Below, in pieces: positions 49,983-58,313 of a DNA stretch of 64,000 nt. Every line of letters starts with the position of its first letter. Positions within the stretch are counted from its first letter, which is position 1. Position numbers and translations under genes: made by a program. This DNA is from Gp6-AA40 sp035293405 (lineage in GTDB: Bacteria; Acidobacteriota; Vicinamibacteria; Vicinamibacterales; UBA2999), in contig DATDOE010000099.1 of the NCBI GenBank assembly GCA_035293405.1, positions 1-64,000 of the forward strand. The letters are read 5' to 3'. A model generated the notes under the pieces. That model was given only the letters and a program-made list of their open reading frames with translations. It was not told the origin of the DNA and ran no database searches.

Positions 49983-51061
49983 TACGCCGGAATCCGCAGC
50001 AGCTTCATCAGATTCCCACTGAGGATCGCCACCTTGTCCGCGTCGCTGAGAAACGACGCATTCAGCACGAGATCCACGGTGACCGGCCAGTTGAACGGCA
50101 CGTCGGTGCCGTAGACGACCTGGCCGACGCCCATCTCCGCGACCAGGTGCCGAAGGCCTTCCTCAGAGAAGACCATCGTGTCGATCAGAACCTGGCTCTT
50201 CAGAATCTCGCTCGGCTTCCGCTTGTTGGCGCAGTTGGCGTTGCCGCGCACGACACACGCCGCTTCCGTCCGGCCCAGATATGACGGCAGGTAGCCGCCC
50301 GCATGGGCCCCGCACACGCGCAGGCCCGGGAACTTGTCGAACGTGCCGTCGAAGATCAATCGCGTGAGGAAGTAGGTCGTCTCGAGCGGGTTGCCGATGA
50401 TGTTCCCGAGATCGCCGCGCCCGCGGAGCGCGCCTTCCTTGATGATGTTGTCCGCGCCCCCGGGATGCATGACCACCGGCACGCCGAGCTCCGCGGCCTT
50501 GGCCCAGAAGGGGTCGTACTTCGGCAGCGAGAGATCCTCGCCGTTGACGTGCCCGCCGATCGACGCACCGCGAAGGCCGAGACGCTTGACACCGTCTTCG
50601 AGCTGCTGGGCCGCGAGGTCCGGATGCTGCAAGGCCACCGACGCCATGGCGACAAACCGGTCAGGGTGCGTCGAGACCCACGTCGCAAGCCCCTCGTTCT
50701 GCACCTGGACGATGCGCTGGGCGAGCTCCCGATCGGCCTCGTACCACCAGAAGCCGTTGATCGTCAGCGCCTGAACATCGACGCCCGTCTTGTCCATGAG
50801 CTCGAGACGTTGCGGCCCGAGGACCTGGTTCCCGCCGCCGCCGCCGCCACCCGCTTTGGCCAGCGGTGTGTTCTTGATGACCGGCATCACGTCAATGACG
50901 CAGTGACAGTGAATGTCGATCACCTTCACGCGCCGGCCGCCGATCGACACCTGCCGGCGAGCACCCTGTGCGCGCGCGCTTGGGATTCTGCCACCCAAGG
51001 CGAGCGCTCCCGCCGCACCAGCCACTGTCCTGCAAAACGCTCGTCGATTGGTCATCGTCAT
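49982..51061 (-). CDS. amidohydrolase_2 (ACMSD-like) metal-dependent hydrolase, Tat-exported
   Basis: 359 residues. Twin-arginine signal (NRRAFCRTVAGAAGALALGG), then VIDIHCHCVIDV with the first two metal His residues and VDVQALTINGFWWYEADRELAQRIVQVQNEGLA. Further ligands are in VPVVMHPGG and RVCGAHAGGYLPSYLGR, and VYGTDVPFNW carries the catalytic Asp. Similar to 2-amino-3-carboxymuconate semialdehyde or o-orsellinate-type decarboxylases and hydrolases. The glycine run (seven G near residue 73) is unusual. Start 51061 or 51055. Confidence 0.87.
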   Translation of the reverse strand: MTMTNRRAFCRTVAGAAGALALGGRIPSARAQGARRQVSIGGRRVKVIDIHCHCVIDVMPVIKNTPLAKAGGGGGGGNQVLGPQRLELMDKTGVDVQALTINGFWWYEADRELAQRIVQVQNEGLATWVSTHPDRFVAMASVALQHPDLAAQQLEDGVKRLGLRGASIGGHVNGEDLSLPKYDPFWAKAAELGVPVVMHPGGADNIIKEGALRGRGDLGNIIGNPLETTYFLTRLIFDGTFDKFPGLRVCGAHAGGYLPSYLGRTEAACVVRGNANCANKRKPSEILKSQVLIDTMVFSEEGLRHLVAEMGVGQVVYGTDVPFNWPVTVDLVLNASFLSDADKVAILSGNLMKLLRIPA

Positions 51062-51065
51062 CTCC

Positions 51066-51180
51066 CGCCGAACGATTCGAACGACCCGAACGACCCGAAC
51101 GACCCGAACGACCCGAACGACCCGAACGATTCGAACGACCCGAACGACCCGAACGACCCGAACGACCCGAACGATTCGTC
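51066..51180. repeat. 9-bp tandem repeat array (CGAACGACC)
   Basis: About a dozen units CGAACGACC with scattered CGAACGATT variants lie immediately upstream of the amidohydrolase start. The period of 9 leaves frames open on both strands (NDPNDP, SFGSFG), which are spurious. There are no spacers, so it is not a CRISPR. Confidence 0.9.
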
Positions 51181-51295
51181 GGGACTTTGCTCCAGTCCGT
51201 CCGCGGCGTCAAGTCGACGCGCAACCTTCCTGTCAAAGCGCAATCTTCCTTGACATTCCGGCCCGTCGGCTCTAGAAACGGGCTTCTCATGTCAC

Positions 51296-51329
<34 letters not shown>

Positions 51330-51350
51330 GGTCAGCAGGAAGGAATCATC

Positions 51351-53678
51351 ATGCGTCGCATCTCGGTTCTGGCAGCACTCCTCGTCCTCCTCGTCGGTGC
51401 GTGGTCTGAAGCGAATGCCCAGAACGCCGCTAAAGCTGTTCCACCCTCGATTCCGACCGTCGCGCTCAACAACGTGGCCCGCCACGGCTTCTTCTACGCC
51501 GGCGGGAAATACGTCGGCGAACTGGGCGCGGACAAGGAATCGACCATGGGCGGCGCCATGTATGTGGAAGTCATGGTGCCCAAGCAGATTCGATCGCCGT
51601 ATCCGATTGTCTTGCTTCACGGCGCGGGCCAGACAGGGGTCGACTGGCTGCAGACGCCCGACGGCCGGCCGGGCTGGGCCTACAACTTCCTCGACATGGG
51701 CTACGTCGTGTACCTGCAGGATTTCCCCGCGCGAGGCCGGTCGCAGTACGTTCCGGGCGTGGACGGCACGGCAGGGCAGCTGAACCTGAACATCCGGACG
51801 GCGCCGAACCTCGAGGAGACGTTCACCGCGTCGGCCGGCCGCAACGCCAACTTTCCGAACGCCAGGAAGCACACGCAGTGGCCTGGGACGGGCCGCATCG
51901 GCGACAAGGTCTTCGATGACTTTGCGAAAACCCAGGTGCAGTTTCTCGCCGGTGGCCGTCAGGAGACGCTGACCCGCGACGCGAACATCGCGCTGCTCGA
52001 CATGATCAATACGCCGGTGATCCTGTTGACCCACTCGCAGGGAGGATCGTTTGGCTGGCTGGTTGCCGATGCGCGGCCGAAGCTGGTGAAGGCGATCGTG
52101 ACCGTGGAGCCCGCGGCGCCGCCGATCAAAGGCGTGGACACCGCGAAGCTCACCTACAACGACGGCGGAGGACTCAGCTGGGGTGTGGCCAACAACCCGA
52201 TCACGTACGCGCCGGCCATCACCGCGGCCACCGAGCTGCAGACCGTCCTTGAAGGCAAAGCTGACGAGGCCGGAAAGGTGCCGTGCTATCTGCAGCGTGA
52301 GCCGGCGCGAAAGCTCGCCAACCTGCAGACCATTCCCGTGTTGTTCCTGAACGGCGAAGGCGGCTATCACCGCGTCTACGACCACTGCCTGGCGAAGTGG
52401 CTCACTCAGGCGGGCGTGAAGACCGAGTATGTGGAGATGGAGAAAGCCGGGATGCCCGGCAACGGCCACATGATGATGCTCGAGAAGAACAGCGCCGGCA
52501 TCGCCAAGTACATCGGCACGTGGCTCGGACGGAACGCCAAGCCGTCCTCGGGAGAGCGCGCGTCGAGAGCGATGCCGTCCAAGGCGATTCCGACCTTCTC
52601 GACCGAGGACGTCGCGCGCAAGGGCTTCTTCTTCGCGGGGGGCACTTACTGGGGTGATGCCGGTCGGCAGGTGATGCGCGGCGCGATGTACACCGAAGTG
52701 TGGGTGCCGAGGCAGGTCCGTCATGCCGAGCCGATCGTGCTGTTCCATGGCAACGGGCAAACGGGTGTGGACTGGCTGCAGACACCGGATGGACGCGCCG
52801 GCTGGGCGTACCACCTCGTCGATCAGGGCTACGTCGTCTACATGGTGGACTACCCGACGCGCGGGCGGTCAGCCTATGTGCCACTGCCCGGGCCCGACGG
52901 CAAGACGCCGATCGACGGCAACCTGAACATCCGAACCGCGCTCGAGCTCGAACGGATCTGGACCAACGGACGCGAGCGGGGCGACTTTCCGCTCAAGATG
53001 AACCACACGCAGTGGCCGGGCACCGGCAAGATGGGCGACCCGATCTTCGACAGCTTCATCAAGACGCAGGTGCAGTCGGCCGGCGCGACTGGGACGCTGA
53101 CAGTTCCTGCCGGCATCGCGCTGCTCGACATGATCAACTCACCGGTGATTCTCTTCACGCACTCACAGGGCGGTGGCTTCGGTTTCGAGATCACCGAGGC
53201 GCGGCCGAAGCTGGTCAAGGCGATGGTGACGGTTGAACCAGGCGGGCCGCAGTTTGGCGGAGCCGACACCGCCAAGGTGACGCCCGGACCGAGAAATCCC
53301 AATTCCTGGGGCCTGACCAACGCCCGCTACGAATACAGCCCGCCGGCCAATGCGCCGTCGGATCTGAACGTGGTGCTCGAAGAGAAGTCCGAGCGGCCGG
53401 ATGAAGTCCGGTGCTGGATGCAGGCGGAGCCGGCGCGCACGCTGGCGCGGTGGCAGAACATTCCGGTGCTGGCGATGTCGGCCAACGGCACCTATCACCG
53501 CGTGTACGACCCGTGCATCCCCAAATTCCTCGAGCAGGCGGGCGTCAAGGCCGAGTTCGTCCGCCTCGAGACGGTCGGCATCAGCGGCAACAGCCACATG
53601 ATGATGCTCGAGAAAAACAGCGACGACATCATCAAGTTCGTCGTGAGCTGGCTCCAGAAGAATGTGAACGGAACGTAG
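51351..53678 (+). CDS. secreted protein with two tandem alpha/beta-hydrolase domains
   Basis: 775 residues. Signal peptide (MRRISVLAALLVLLVGAWSEANAQ), then two homologous copies (about 35-395 and 410-770). Each has a GFF(Y/F)AGG lead, an oxyanion block (VLLHGAGQTGVDWLQTPDGRPGWAY / VLFHGNGQTGVDWLQTPDGRAGWAY), WPGTG, a nucleophile elbow THSQGG with Ser, and a late histidine in NGHMMMLEKNS / NSHMMMLEKNS. Both triads look complete, so this is a two-active-site esterase or lactonase. Good AGGAAGGAATC ribosome site. Neighbours suggest extracellular degradation of an organic substrate. Confidence 0.88.
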   Translation: MRRISVLAALLVLLVGAWSEANAQNAAKAVPPSIPTVALNNVARHGFFYAGGKYVGELGADKESTMGGAMYVEVMVPKQIRSPYPIVLLHGAGQTGVDWLQTPDGRPGWAYNFLDMGYVVYLQDFPARGRSQYVPGVDGTAGQLNLNIRTAPNLEETFTASAGRNANFPNARKHTQWPGTGRIGDKVFDDFAKTQVQFLAGGRQETLTRDANIALLDMINTPVILLTHSQGGSFGWLVADARPKLVKAIVTVEPAAPPIKGVDTAKLTYNDGGGLSWGVANNPITYAPAITAATELQTVLEGKADEAGKVPCYLQREPARKLANLQTIPVLFLNGEGGYHRVYDHCLAKWLTQAGVKTEYVEMEKAGMPGNGHMMMLEKNSAGIAKYIGTWLGRNAKPSSGERASRAMPSKAIPTFSTEDVARKGFFFAGGTYWGDAGRQVMRGAMYTEVWVPRQVRHAEPIVLFHGNGQTGVDWLQTPDGRAGWAYHLVDQGYVVYMVDYPTRGRSAYVPLPGPDGKTPIDGNLNIRTALELERIWTNGRERGDFPLKMNHTQWPGTGKMGDPIFDSFIKTQVQSAGATGTLTVPAGIALLDMINSPVILFTHSQGGGFGFEITEARPKLVKAMVTVEPGGPQFGGADTAKVTPGPRNPNSWGLTNARYEYSPPANAPSDLNVVLEEKSERPDEVRCWMQAEPARTLARWQNIPVLAMSANGTYHRVYDPCIPKFLEQAGVKAEFVRLETVGISGNSHMMMLEKNSDDIIKFVVSWLQKNVNGT

Positions 53679-53710
53679 GAACGACGTCGAGCTGATAGGG
53701 AGGCATTCAT

Positions 53711-55012
53711 ATGCGTAAGGGAGCGTCGTTTGTAGTGACGGCCGCCGCGGTGTTGGCGGCGTTCCTACTGAGCGACCGGCTGACACCGGTCGAAGGACAG
53801 GGGCAGGTGACGAGCATCGCGGCCATCCCGGGTGAAAAGGGCGGCCAGGACATCTTCGGTGCCTACGACGTGGCACAGTGGCCCAAGCCGCTGACCGCGA
53901 TTCAGGGCCATGGAGCCTGGACGTGGGGAGCAGGACAGTCGGTCTTCGCGGAAAACCCGAACCGGGTCTTCGTGCTGCAGCGTGGCGAGCTGCCGGTCCT
54001 CAAGCGGCCGCAGCAGGCCATCAAGCTTCCCCAGATCGGGCCGAGCGTGGAGTTCCCGATGTTCCGGCTGCCGCTGCGTGACGCGACGACGGCGAGCCCG
54101 CCGGGAGCGATGTTCGGACCCGACGGCAAGACACCGGGCGACGATCTGGATGCCGGCATGCCCGGCGTGGACTGGCGCTGGGAGCACATCGTCACCGTCT
54201 TCGATGCGCAGGGCAACATGATCGAGGACTGGTCGCAGTGGGACAAGATGTTCCGGCGGCCGCACGCGATCTATATCAGCCCGTACGACGCGGAGAAGAA
54301 CGTCTGGATCGTCGACGACTACCGGCACGCGATCTTCAAGTTCTCACACGACGGGAAGAAGCTGCTGCAGACGATCGGCGAGCCGAACGTGCCCGGCACG
54401 GACGACAAGCACTTCAATCGTCCGACGTTCATGGCCTGGCTGCCTGACGGCACCTTCTTCGTGGCTGATGGATACGCCAACACGCGCGTGGTGAAGTTCG
54501 ACAAGACGGGCAAATATCTGATGACGTGGGGGCAACGCGGCACGTCAGCGCCGGGCAAGCCCGAGACGCGACCTGGCTACATGAACAACGTGCATGGCGT
54601 CGCCGTGGATCCGCAGACGCGTCGTGTGTTCGTGAACGATCGCGGAAACGGGCGCGTGCAGGTGTTCGACGACAACGGAAAGTTCCTCGACGAGTGGAGC
54701 TTTGGTCAGCGAGGGATCTCGGACATCCACATGTTCATCATCACCAGCGACCGGTTCCTGTGGGCCGCGGATCGCGGAACCTCGAAGCTCGTGAAATACA
54801 GTCTCGACGGAAAATTCCTGTACTCCTGGGGCGTGTGGGGCGATTTCCCCGGCGCGTTCTGGGGCGTGCACGGGATGAGCGTCGATCAGGAGGGCAACGT
54901 CTACACCGCGGCGGTTGACAGCGGAGGCGCGCAGAAGTTCACGCCTCGCAAGGGCGCCAACGCCGCGTTCCTGCTCGGCAGGCAGGTCAATCCGGGTTGG
55001 GGAACGAACTGA
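53711..55012 (+). CDS. secreted NHL/6-bladed beta-propeller protein
   Basis: 433 residues; signal-anchor (FVVTAAAVLAAFLLSDRL), then propeller repeats: NVWIVDDYRHAIFKFSHDGKKLLQTIGEPN, GTFFVADGYANTRVVKFDKTGKYLMTWGQRG, NNVHGVAVDPQTRRVFVNDRGNGRVQVFDDNGKFLDEWSFG, FLWAADRGTSKLVKYSLDGKFLYSWGVWG. Resembles the peptidyl-alpha-hydroxyglycine lyase/NHL group, as a scaffold or lyase. 32 bases after the hydrolase gene; likely the same transcript. Confidence 0.87.
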   Translation: MRKGASFVVTAAAVLAAFLLSDRLTPVEGQGQVTSIAAIPGEKGGQDIFGAYDVAQWPKPLTAIQGHGAWTWGAGQSVFAENPNRVFVLQRGELPVLKRPQQAIKLPQIGPSVEFPMFRLPLRDATTASPPGAMFGPDGKTPGDDLDAGMPGVDWRWEHIVTVFDAQGNMIEDWSQWDKMFRRPHAIYISPYDAEKNVWIVDDYRHAIFKFSHDGKKLLQTIGEPNVPGTDDKHFNRPTFMAWLPDGTFFVADGYANTRVVKFDKTGKYLMTWGQRGTSAPGKPETRPGYMNNVHGVAVDPQTRRVFVNDRGNGRVQVFDDNGKFLDEWSFGQRGISDIHMFIITSDRFLWAADRGTSKLVKYSLDGKFLYSWGVWGDFPGAFWGVHGMSVDQEGNVYTAAVDSGGAQKFTPRKGANAAFLLGRQVNPGWGTN

Positions 55013-56568
55013 GAGGAAGTGGAAAAGTGGAAAAGTTGAAAAGTGGAAAAGTAAGTCGAAAGTGCGGAGCAGCTCAGTCGCACTTTCCGACTTACTTGTT
55101 CCACTTTTCAACTTTTTCCATTTTTCCACTTTGTCTCGCCGTCGGCCTCGCTGCGCAGCAGCGAGCCGACGCGCGAGACATGCTGCTCGTTGGCTACAGC
55201 GACCTGCAGGCGCGAAGCGCGTATCAACCCACGATTCACAAACAGGGTGAGCGCTGGATTGCCTACGTCGGCCATCACGGTGGCGTTCAGCCGAACCCGA
55301 TCTCCGGCAAGCCGGAGAACAACGGCACGTCGATCGTCGACGTCACCGACCCCAGGCGGCCGCGCTATCTCGCGCACATTCCAGGAGAGGAAGGACTCGC
55401 CGAGGCCGGCGGCGCACAGATGGTGCGCGTGTGCGACGGCAGCGTGCTGCCGCGCGCGGACAAGAGCAAGGTCTACCTGCTGCGCACGTTCGGCAACTCC
55501 AGCCACGAAATCTGGGATGTCACCGATCCCTCGAAGCCGGCCCGTCTCACGGTCCTCGTTCGCGGCCTGGTCAACACGCACAAGAACTGGTGGGAGTGTG
55601 ACACCGGCATCGCCTACATCATCTCTGGAGATCCGGCGTGGCGCACTCGGCGCATGACGAAGATCTATGACCTGAGCGATCCGGCGAAGCCGGTGTTCAT
55701 CCGCGACTTCGGGCTTCCCGGTCAGCAACCTGGATCCACTGGCCCGGTGCCCACTGAGCTTCACGGCCCCATCTCACTCGGCCCGAAAGGCAACCGGGTC
55801 TACTTCGGCTACGGCACGTCACGCGCCGGGGTCGTACAGATCGTCGATCGAGAGAAGCTCCTGAAAGGGCCAAAGGAGCCGACCGACGCCAATCTCCTCT
55901 ATCCACAGATCGCTCGAGTCGATCTGCCGGTCGATGCCGGCGCGCACACGGCGTTTCCATTGCTGGGTCTGCAGCTGAGCGAGTTCGCCAAGCAGCGGCT
56001 GCCATCATCGGTTCCAGTACCCGGCGGAGGCCACGACCACGGCGAGTCGATTCCGATCAGCACGGCGCAGGCTCATCGCGATTTCATCGCCGTGGTGAGC
56101 GAGTCGCTTGCCAACGAGTGTCAAGAGCCGCGGCAGCTCGTGCGGATGCTCGACGTCACGTATGAATCGACGCCGATTGGCGTCTCGACGTGGACCGTCC
56201 CGGAGGCGAGCGGCGACTTCTGCAGCCGCGGAGGCCGCTTCGGCACGCATTCTTCCAACGAGAACTTCACGCCCATCTACTATGGGCGCGTCCTGTTCGT
56301 CGCGTTCTTCAACGCCGGCGTTCGCGCCCTCGATGTTCGCGATCCCTTGAATCCGAAGGAGATCGCCTACTTCATCCCGCCGACCACGGCGAATACCGAC
56401 AAGCGCTGCATCGGCCAGGGCGCCGACGAGCGCTGCAAAGTGGCGATTCAGACCAACAACGTGGAAGTGGACGATCGCGGCTACATTTACATCGTCGATC
56501 GCGCCAACACCGGCATGCACATCCTGGAGCTCACGGGCGCCGCACGCACAGCCGCGAAATTCAACTGA
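54997..56568 (+). CDS. LVIVD-repeat beta-propeller protein, N-terminus rebuilt by a repeat hairpin
   Basis: Propeller repeats NGTSIVDVTDPRRPRYLAHIPGEE, SHEIWDVTDPSKPARLTVLVRG, KIYDLSDPAKPVFIRDFGLPG and VRALDVRDPLNPKEIAYFIPP mark LVIVD domains; TSNxxVDDRGYIYIVDRANTGMHILEL closes it. A normal signal end (LCLAVGLAAQQ) is present near residue 50. The residues before it (KVEKLKSGKV...FPTYLFHFSTFSIF) are translated from the 8-bp repeat hairpin. The ATG at 54997 overlaps the NHL gene. The true start may have been lost, or translation may run through the repeats, giving a hydrophobic signal by chance. Confidence 0.8.
   Translation: MGNELRGSGKVEKLKSGKVSRKCGAAQSHFPTYLFHFSTFSIFPLCLAVGLAAQQRADARDMLLVGYSDLQARSAYQPTIHKQGERWIAYVGHHGGVQPNPISGKPENNGTSIVDVTDPRRPRYLAHIPGEEGLAEAGGAQMVRVCDGSVLPRADKSKVYLLRTFGNSSHEIWDVTDPSKPARLTVLVRGLVNTHKNWWECDTGIAYIISGDPAWRTRRMTKIYDLSDPAKPVFIRDFGLPGQQPGSTGPVPTELHGPISLGPKGNRVYFGYGTSRAGVVQIVDREKLLKGPKEPTDANLLYPQIARVDLPVDAGAHTAFPLLGLQLSEFAKQRLPSSVPVPGGGHDHGESIPISTAQAHRDFIAVVSESLANECQEPRQLVRMLDVTYESTPIGVSTWTVPEASGDFCSRGGRFGTHSSNENFTPIYYGRVLFVAFFNAGVRALDVRDPLNPKEIAYFIPPTTANTDKRCIGQGADERCKVAIQTNNVEVDDRGYIYIVDRANTGMHILELTGAARTAAKFN
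55015..55136. repeat. 8-bp tandem repeats forming a long hairpin
   Basis: Left arm of four AGTGGAAA-type units (55018-55052) plus AAGTCGAAAGTGCG. The mirrored right arm is CGCACTTTCCGACTT, then TTCCACTTTTCAAC and TTTTCCACTTT (55079-55133). The arms pair over some 50 bases with small bulges around a 12-base loop. It lies across the start of the LVIVD gene. Confidence 0.88.
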
Positions 56569-56588
56569 AGTCAGAAGGTGAGGGATTG

Positions 56589-57893
56589 GTGTCCACGATG
56601 GTGACCGGCGGAGCGCTCACGCGCACGAAGCTCAATTCGAATCAGATCAAAGGCTTCTGGGCCGCGTGGGGTGGCTGGACGCTCGACGGGATGGACGCGT
56701 TCATCTACGCGCTGGTCGCCGTGCCGGCTCTCATCGAACTGCTGCCTCGATCGGGCATTCCTGCCACGCCCGGCAACATCGGGTTCTACTTCAGCGTGCT
56801 GCAGGCCTTGTTCCTGCTCGGGTGGGGCCTGTCGATGGTGTGGGGGCCGATCGCCGATCGCTTCGGACGAGTGCGCGCCCTGATCCTCACGATCCTCTTC
56901 TATTCGGTCTTTACGTTCATGTGCGGTCTGGTCACGAATATCTGGCAGCTGGCCGTGCTTCGTGTGCTGTGCGGCATTGGTCTCGGCGGCGAGCAGCCGA
57001 TGGGCGGCACGTTCGTCGCCGAGGAATGGCCCGAGGATCGGCGCAAGATGGGCGCCGGGTACATGCACACCGGCTACTACTTCGGTTTCTTCCTCGCCGC
57101 GATCGCCAACTACTACATCGGCGCGAATTACGGGTGGCGCTGGATGTTCGTGCTGGGCGGCGCCCCGGCGCTCCTCGTCGGCTGGATCCAGAGCGGCGTG
57201 CGCGAGCCGAAAGCCTGGCAGAACCGTGCGGCGAGCAAGGAACAGCGCCCACGGATGCGCGACGCGTTCACCAAGCTGTTCTCGCCGACCTACAAGCGCC
57301 GCACGATCATCAACTCGTTGCTGTTCCTCGTGTCGATCATCGGTCTGTGGGCCGGCTCGATTTATGTGCCCACCGCGGTGACGCAGATTGCGGTGCGCGG
57401 TGGCGCGGCGACCGCTGACGCGGCACGGCTCGCGTCGTACGGGTCGATGGTGCTCTCCATCGGCACCATCGTCGGGTGCCTGCTTGCGCCCGTGCTCGCC
57501 GAGCGCTTGGGCCGCCGAAAGACGATGGGCCTGTATTTCGCGTCCCTGGGTGTCGCCGTCGCGATCGCCTTCGGGTACGTGTTCTACCTGACTGCCGCGA
57601 TGATGCCGTTCTTCGTGCTCATCTTCTTCCTCGGCCTGGGCGGCGCGAACTTCGCGATGTATACGCTGTGGCTGCCCGAGCAGTACACGACCGACTGCCG
57701 GGCCAGCGCGATTGCCTTCGTGAGCTCGATTGGCCGCTTCGTCGGCGTCGCCATGGTCTTCCTGGTCGGCGCTGGAATCTCGTCGTACGGCAGCCTTGGC
57801 ATACCGGTGGCGGTGACGGCGATCGCGTTCGTGTTCGGTCTGCTGTTGCTGCCTCTCGCGGAGGAGACGAAGGGGAAGGCACTACCTGCGTGA
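56589..57893 (+). CDS. MFS transporter
   Basis: 434 residues and twelve helices from GTG 56589 (AAGGTGAGGG ribosome site) or ATG 56598. GFWAAWGGWTLDGMDAFIYALVAVPALIELL starts helix 1. The loop 2-3 motif is GPIADRFGRVRALILT; helix 4-5 has CGIGLGGEQPMGGTFVAEEW; loop 8-9 is ERLGRRKTMGLY; helix 11 has FLGLGGANFAMYTLWLPEQYTTDCRASAIAFVSS. The pattern matches aromatic-acid/sialate-type H+ symporters (AAHS-like). It would import a degradation product of the adjacent secreted enzymes. Confidence 0.9.
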   Translation: MSTMVTGGALTRTKLNSNQIKGFWAAWGGWTLDGMDAFIYALVAVPALIELLPRSGIPATPGNIGFYFSVLQALFLLGWGLSMVWGPIADRFGRVRALILTILFYSVFTFMCGLVTNIWQLAVLRVLCGIGLGGEQPMGGTFVAEEWPEDRRKMGAGYMHTGYYFGFFLAAIANYYIGANYGWRWMFVLGGAPALLVGWIQSGVREPKAWQNRAASKEQRPRMRDAFTKLFSPTYKRRTIINSLLFLVSIIGLWAGSIYVPTAVTQIAVRGGAATADAARLASYGSMVLSIGTIVGCLLAPVLAERLGRRKTMGLYFASLGVAVAIAFGYVFYLTAAMMPFFVLIFFLGLGGANFAMYTLWLPEQYTTDCRASAIAFVSSIGRFVGVAMVFLVGAGISSYGSLGIPVAVTAIAFVFGLLLLPLAEETKGKALPA

Positions 57894-57913
57894 GGCCCGC
57901 GGAGTGAGCCGAG

Positions 57914-58200
57914 GACGCTGAGAAGAAAAGCCAAACGCAGAGCACGCAAAGGAGCAGAGACGCGCAGAGAAGAGCGCCACGAGTGGGCCCGCGCTTCGCG
58001 CGGCATGAATCGAGAGGAGCCCCAGGAACGCAAGCCACGCGAGTCGGAAGGTTTGTGTTCCTGGGCTCCTCTCGATCCATGAGCCGGCCCGAAGGGCCGG
58101 CGCCCACCCGTGGCGCCTCTGCGTATCTCGGCATCTCCGCGATCCCTGCGGTTAACGCTTTTCTCCGCGAACCCCGCTGTCTCTGCGTCGGGTCAGCGTC
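57914..58200. repeat. complex repeat region: inverted CTCTGCG arrays around a 20-bp stem
   Basis: The left part (57925-57975) has CGCAGAG-type units, and the right part (58110-58195) has CTCTGCG/TCTCCGCG/CCTGCGG units in opposite sense with GGTTAACGCTTTT. Between them ATCGAGAGGAGCCCCAGGAA (58009-58028) and TTCCTGGGCTCCTCTCGAT (58058-58076) form a near-perfect 19-20-bp stem, and GCCGGCCC/GGGCCGGC a smaller one. It fills the 420-base gap before the cytochrome gene; no gene seen. Confidence 0.75.
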
Positions 58201-58313
58201 GGGTCCGCTTGACACACAGTCTGGGCGCCGTGGTATACGAGCCTCGGTCCCACGCGTGCCGGGGGAGATCCACCCCGGTGAGGCGAGCCAACAGCCTTGA
58301 GGTATCGAGAGTC

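Noticed and set aside
51066..51180. Possible CRISPR array
   Set aside because: Units are 9 bp with no spacers and no cas genes; it is a simple tandem array, and the open frames (NDPNDP/SFGSFG) are by-products of the period.
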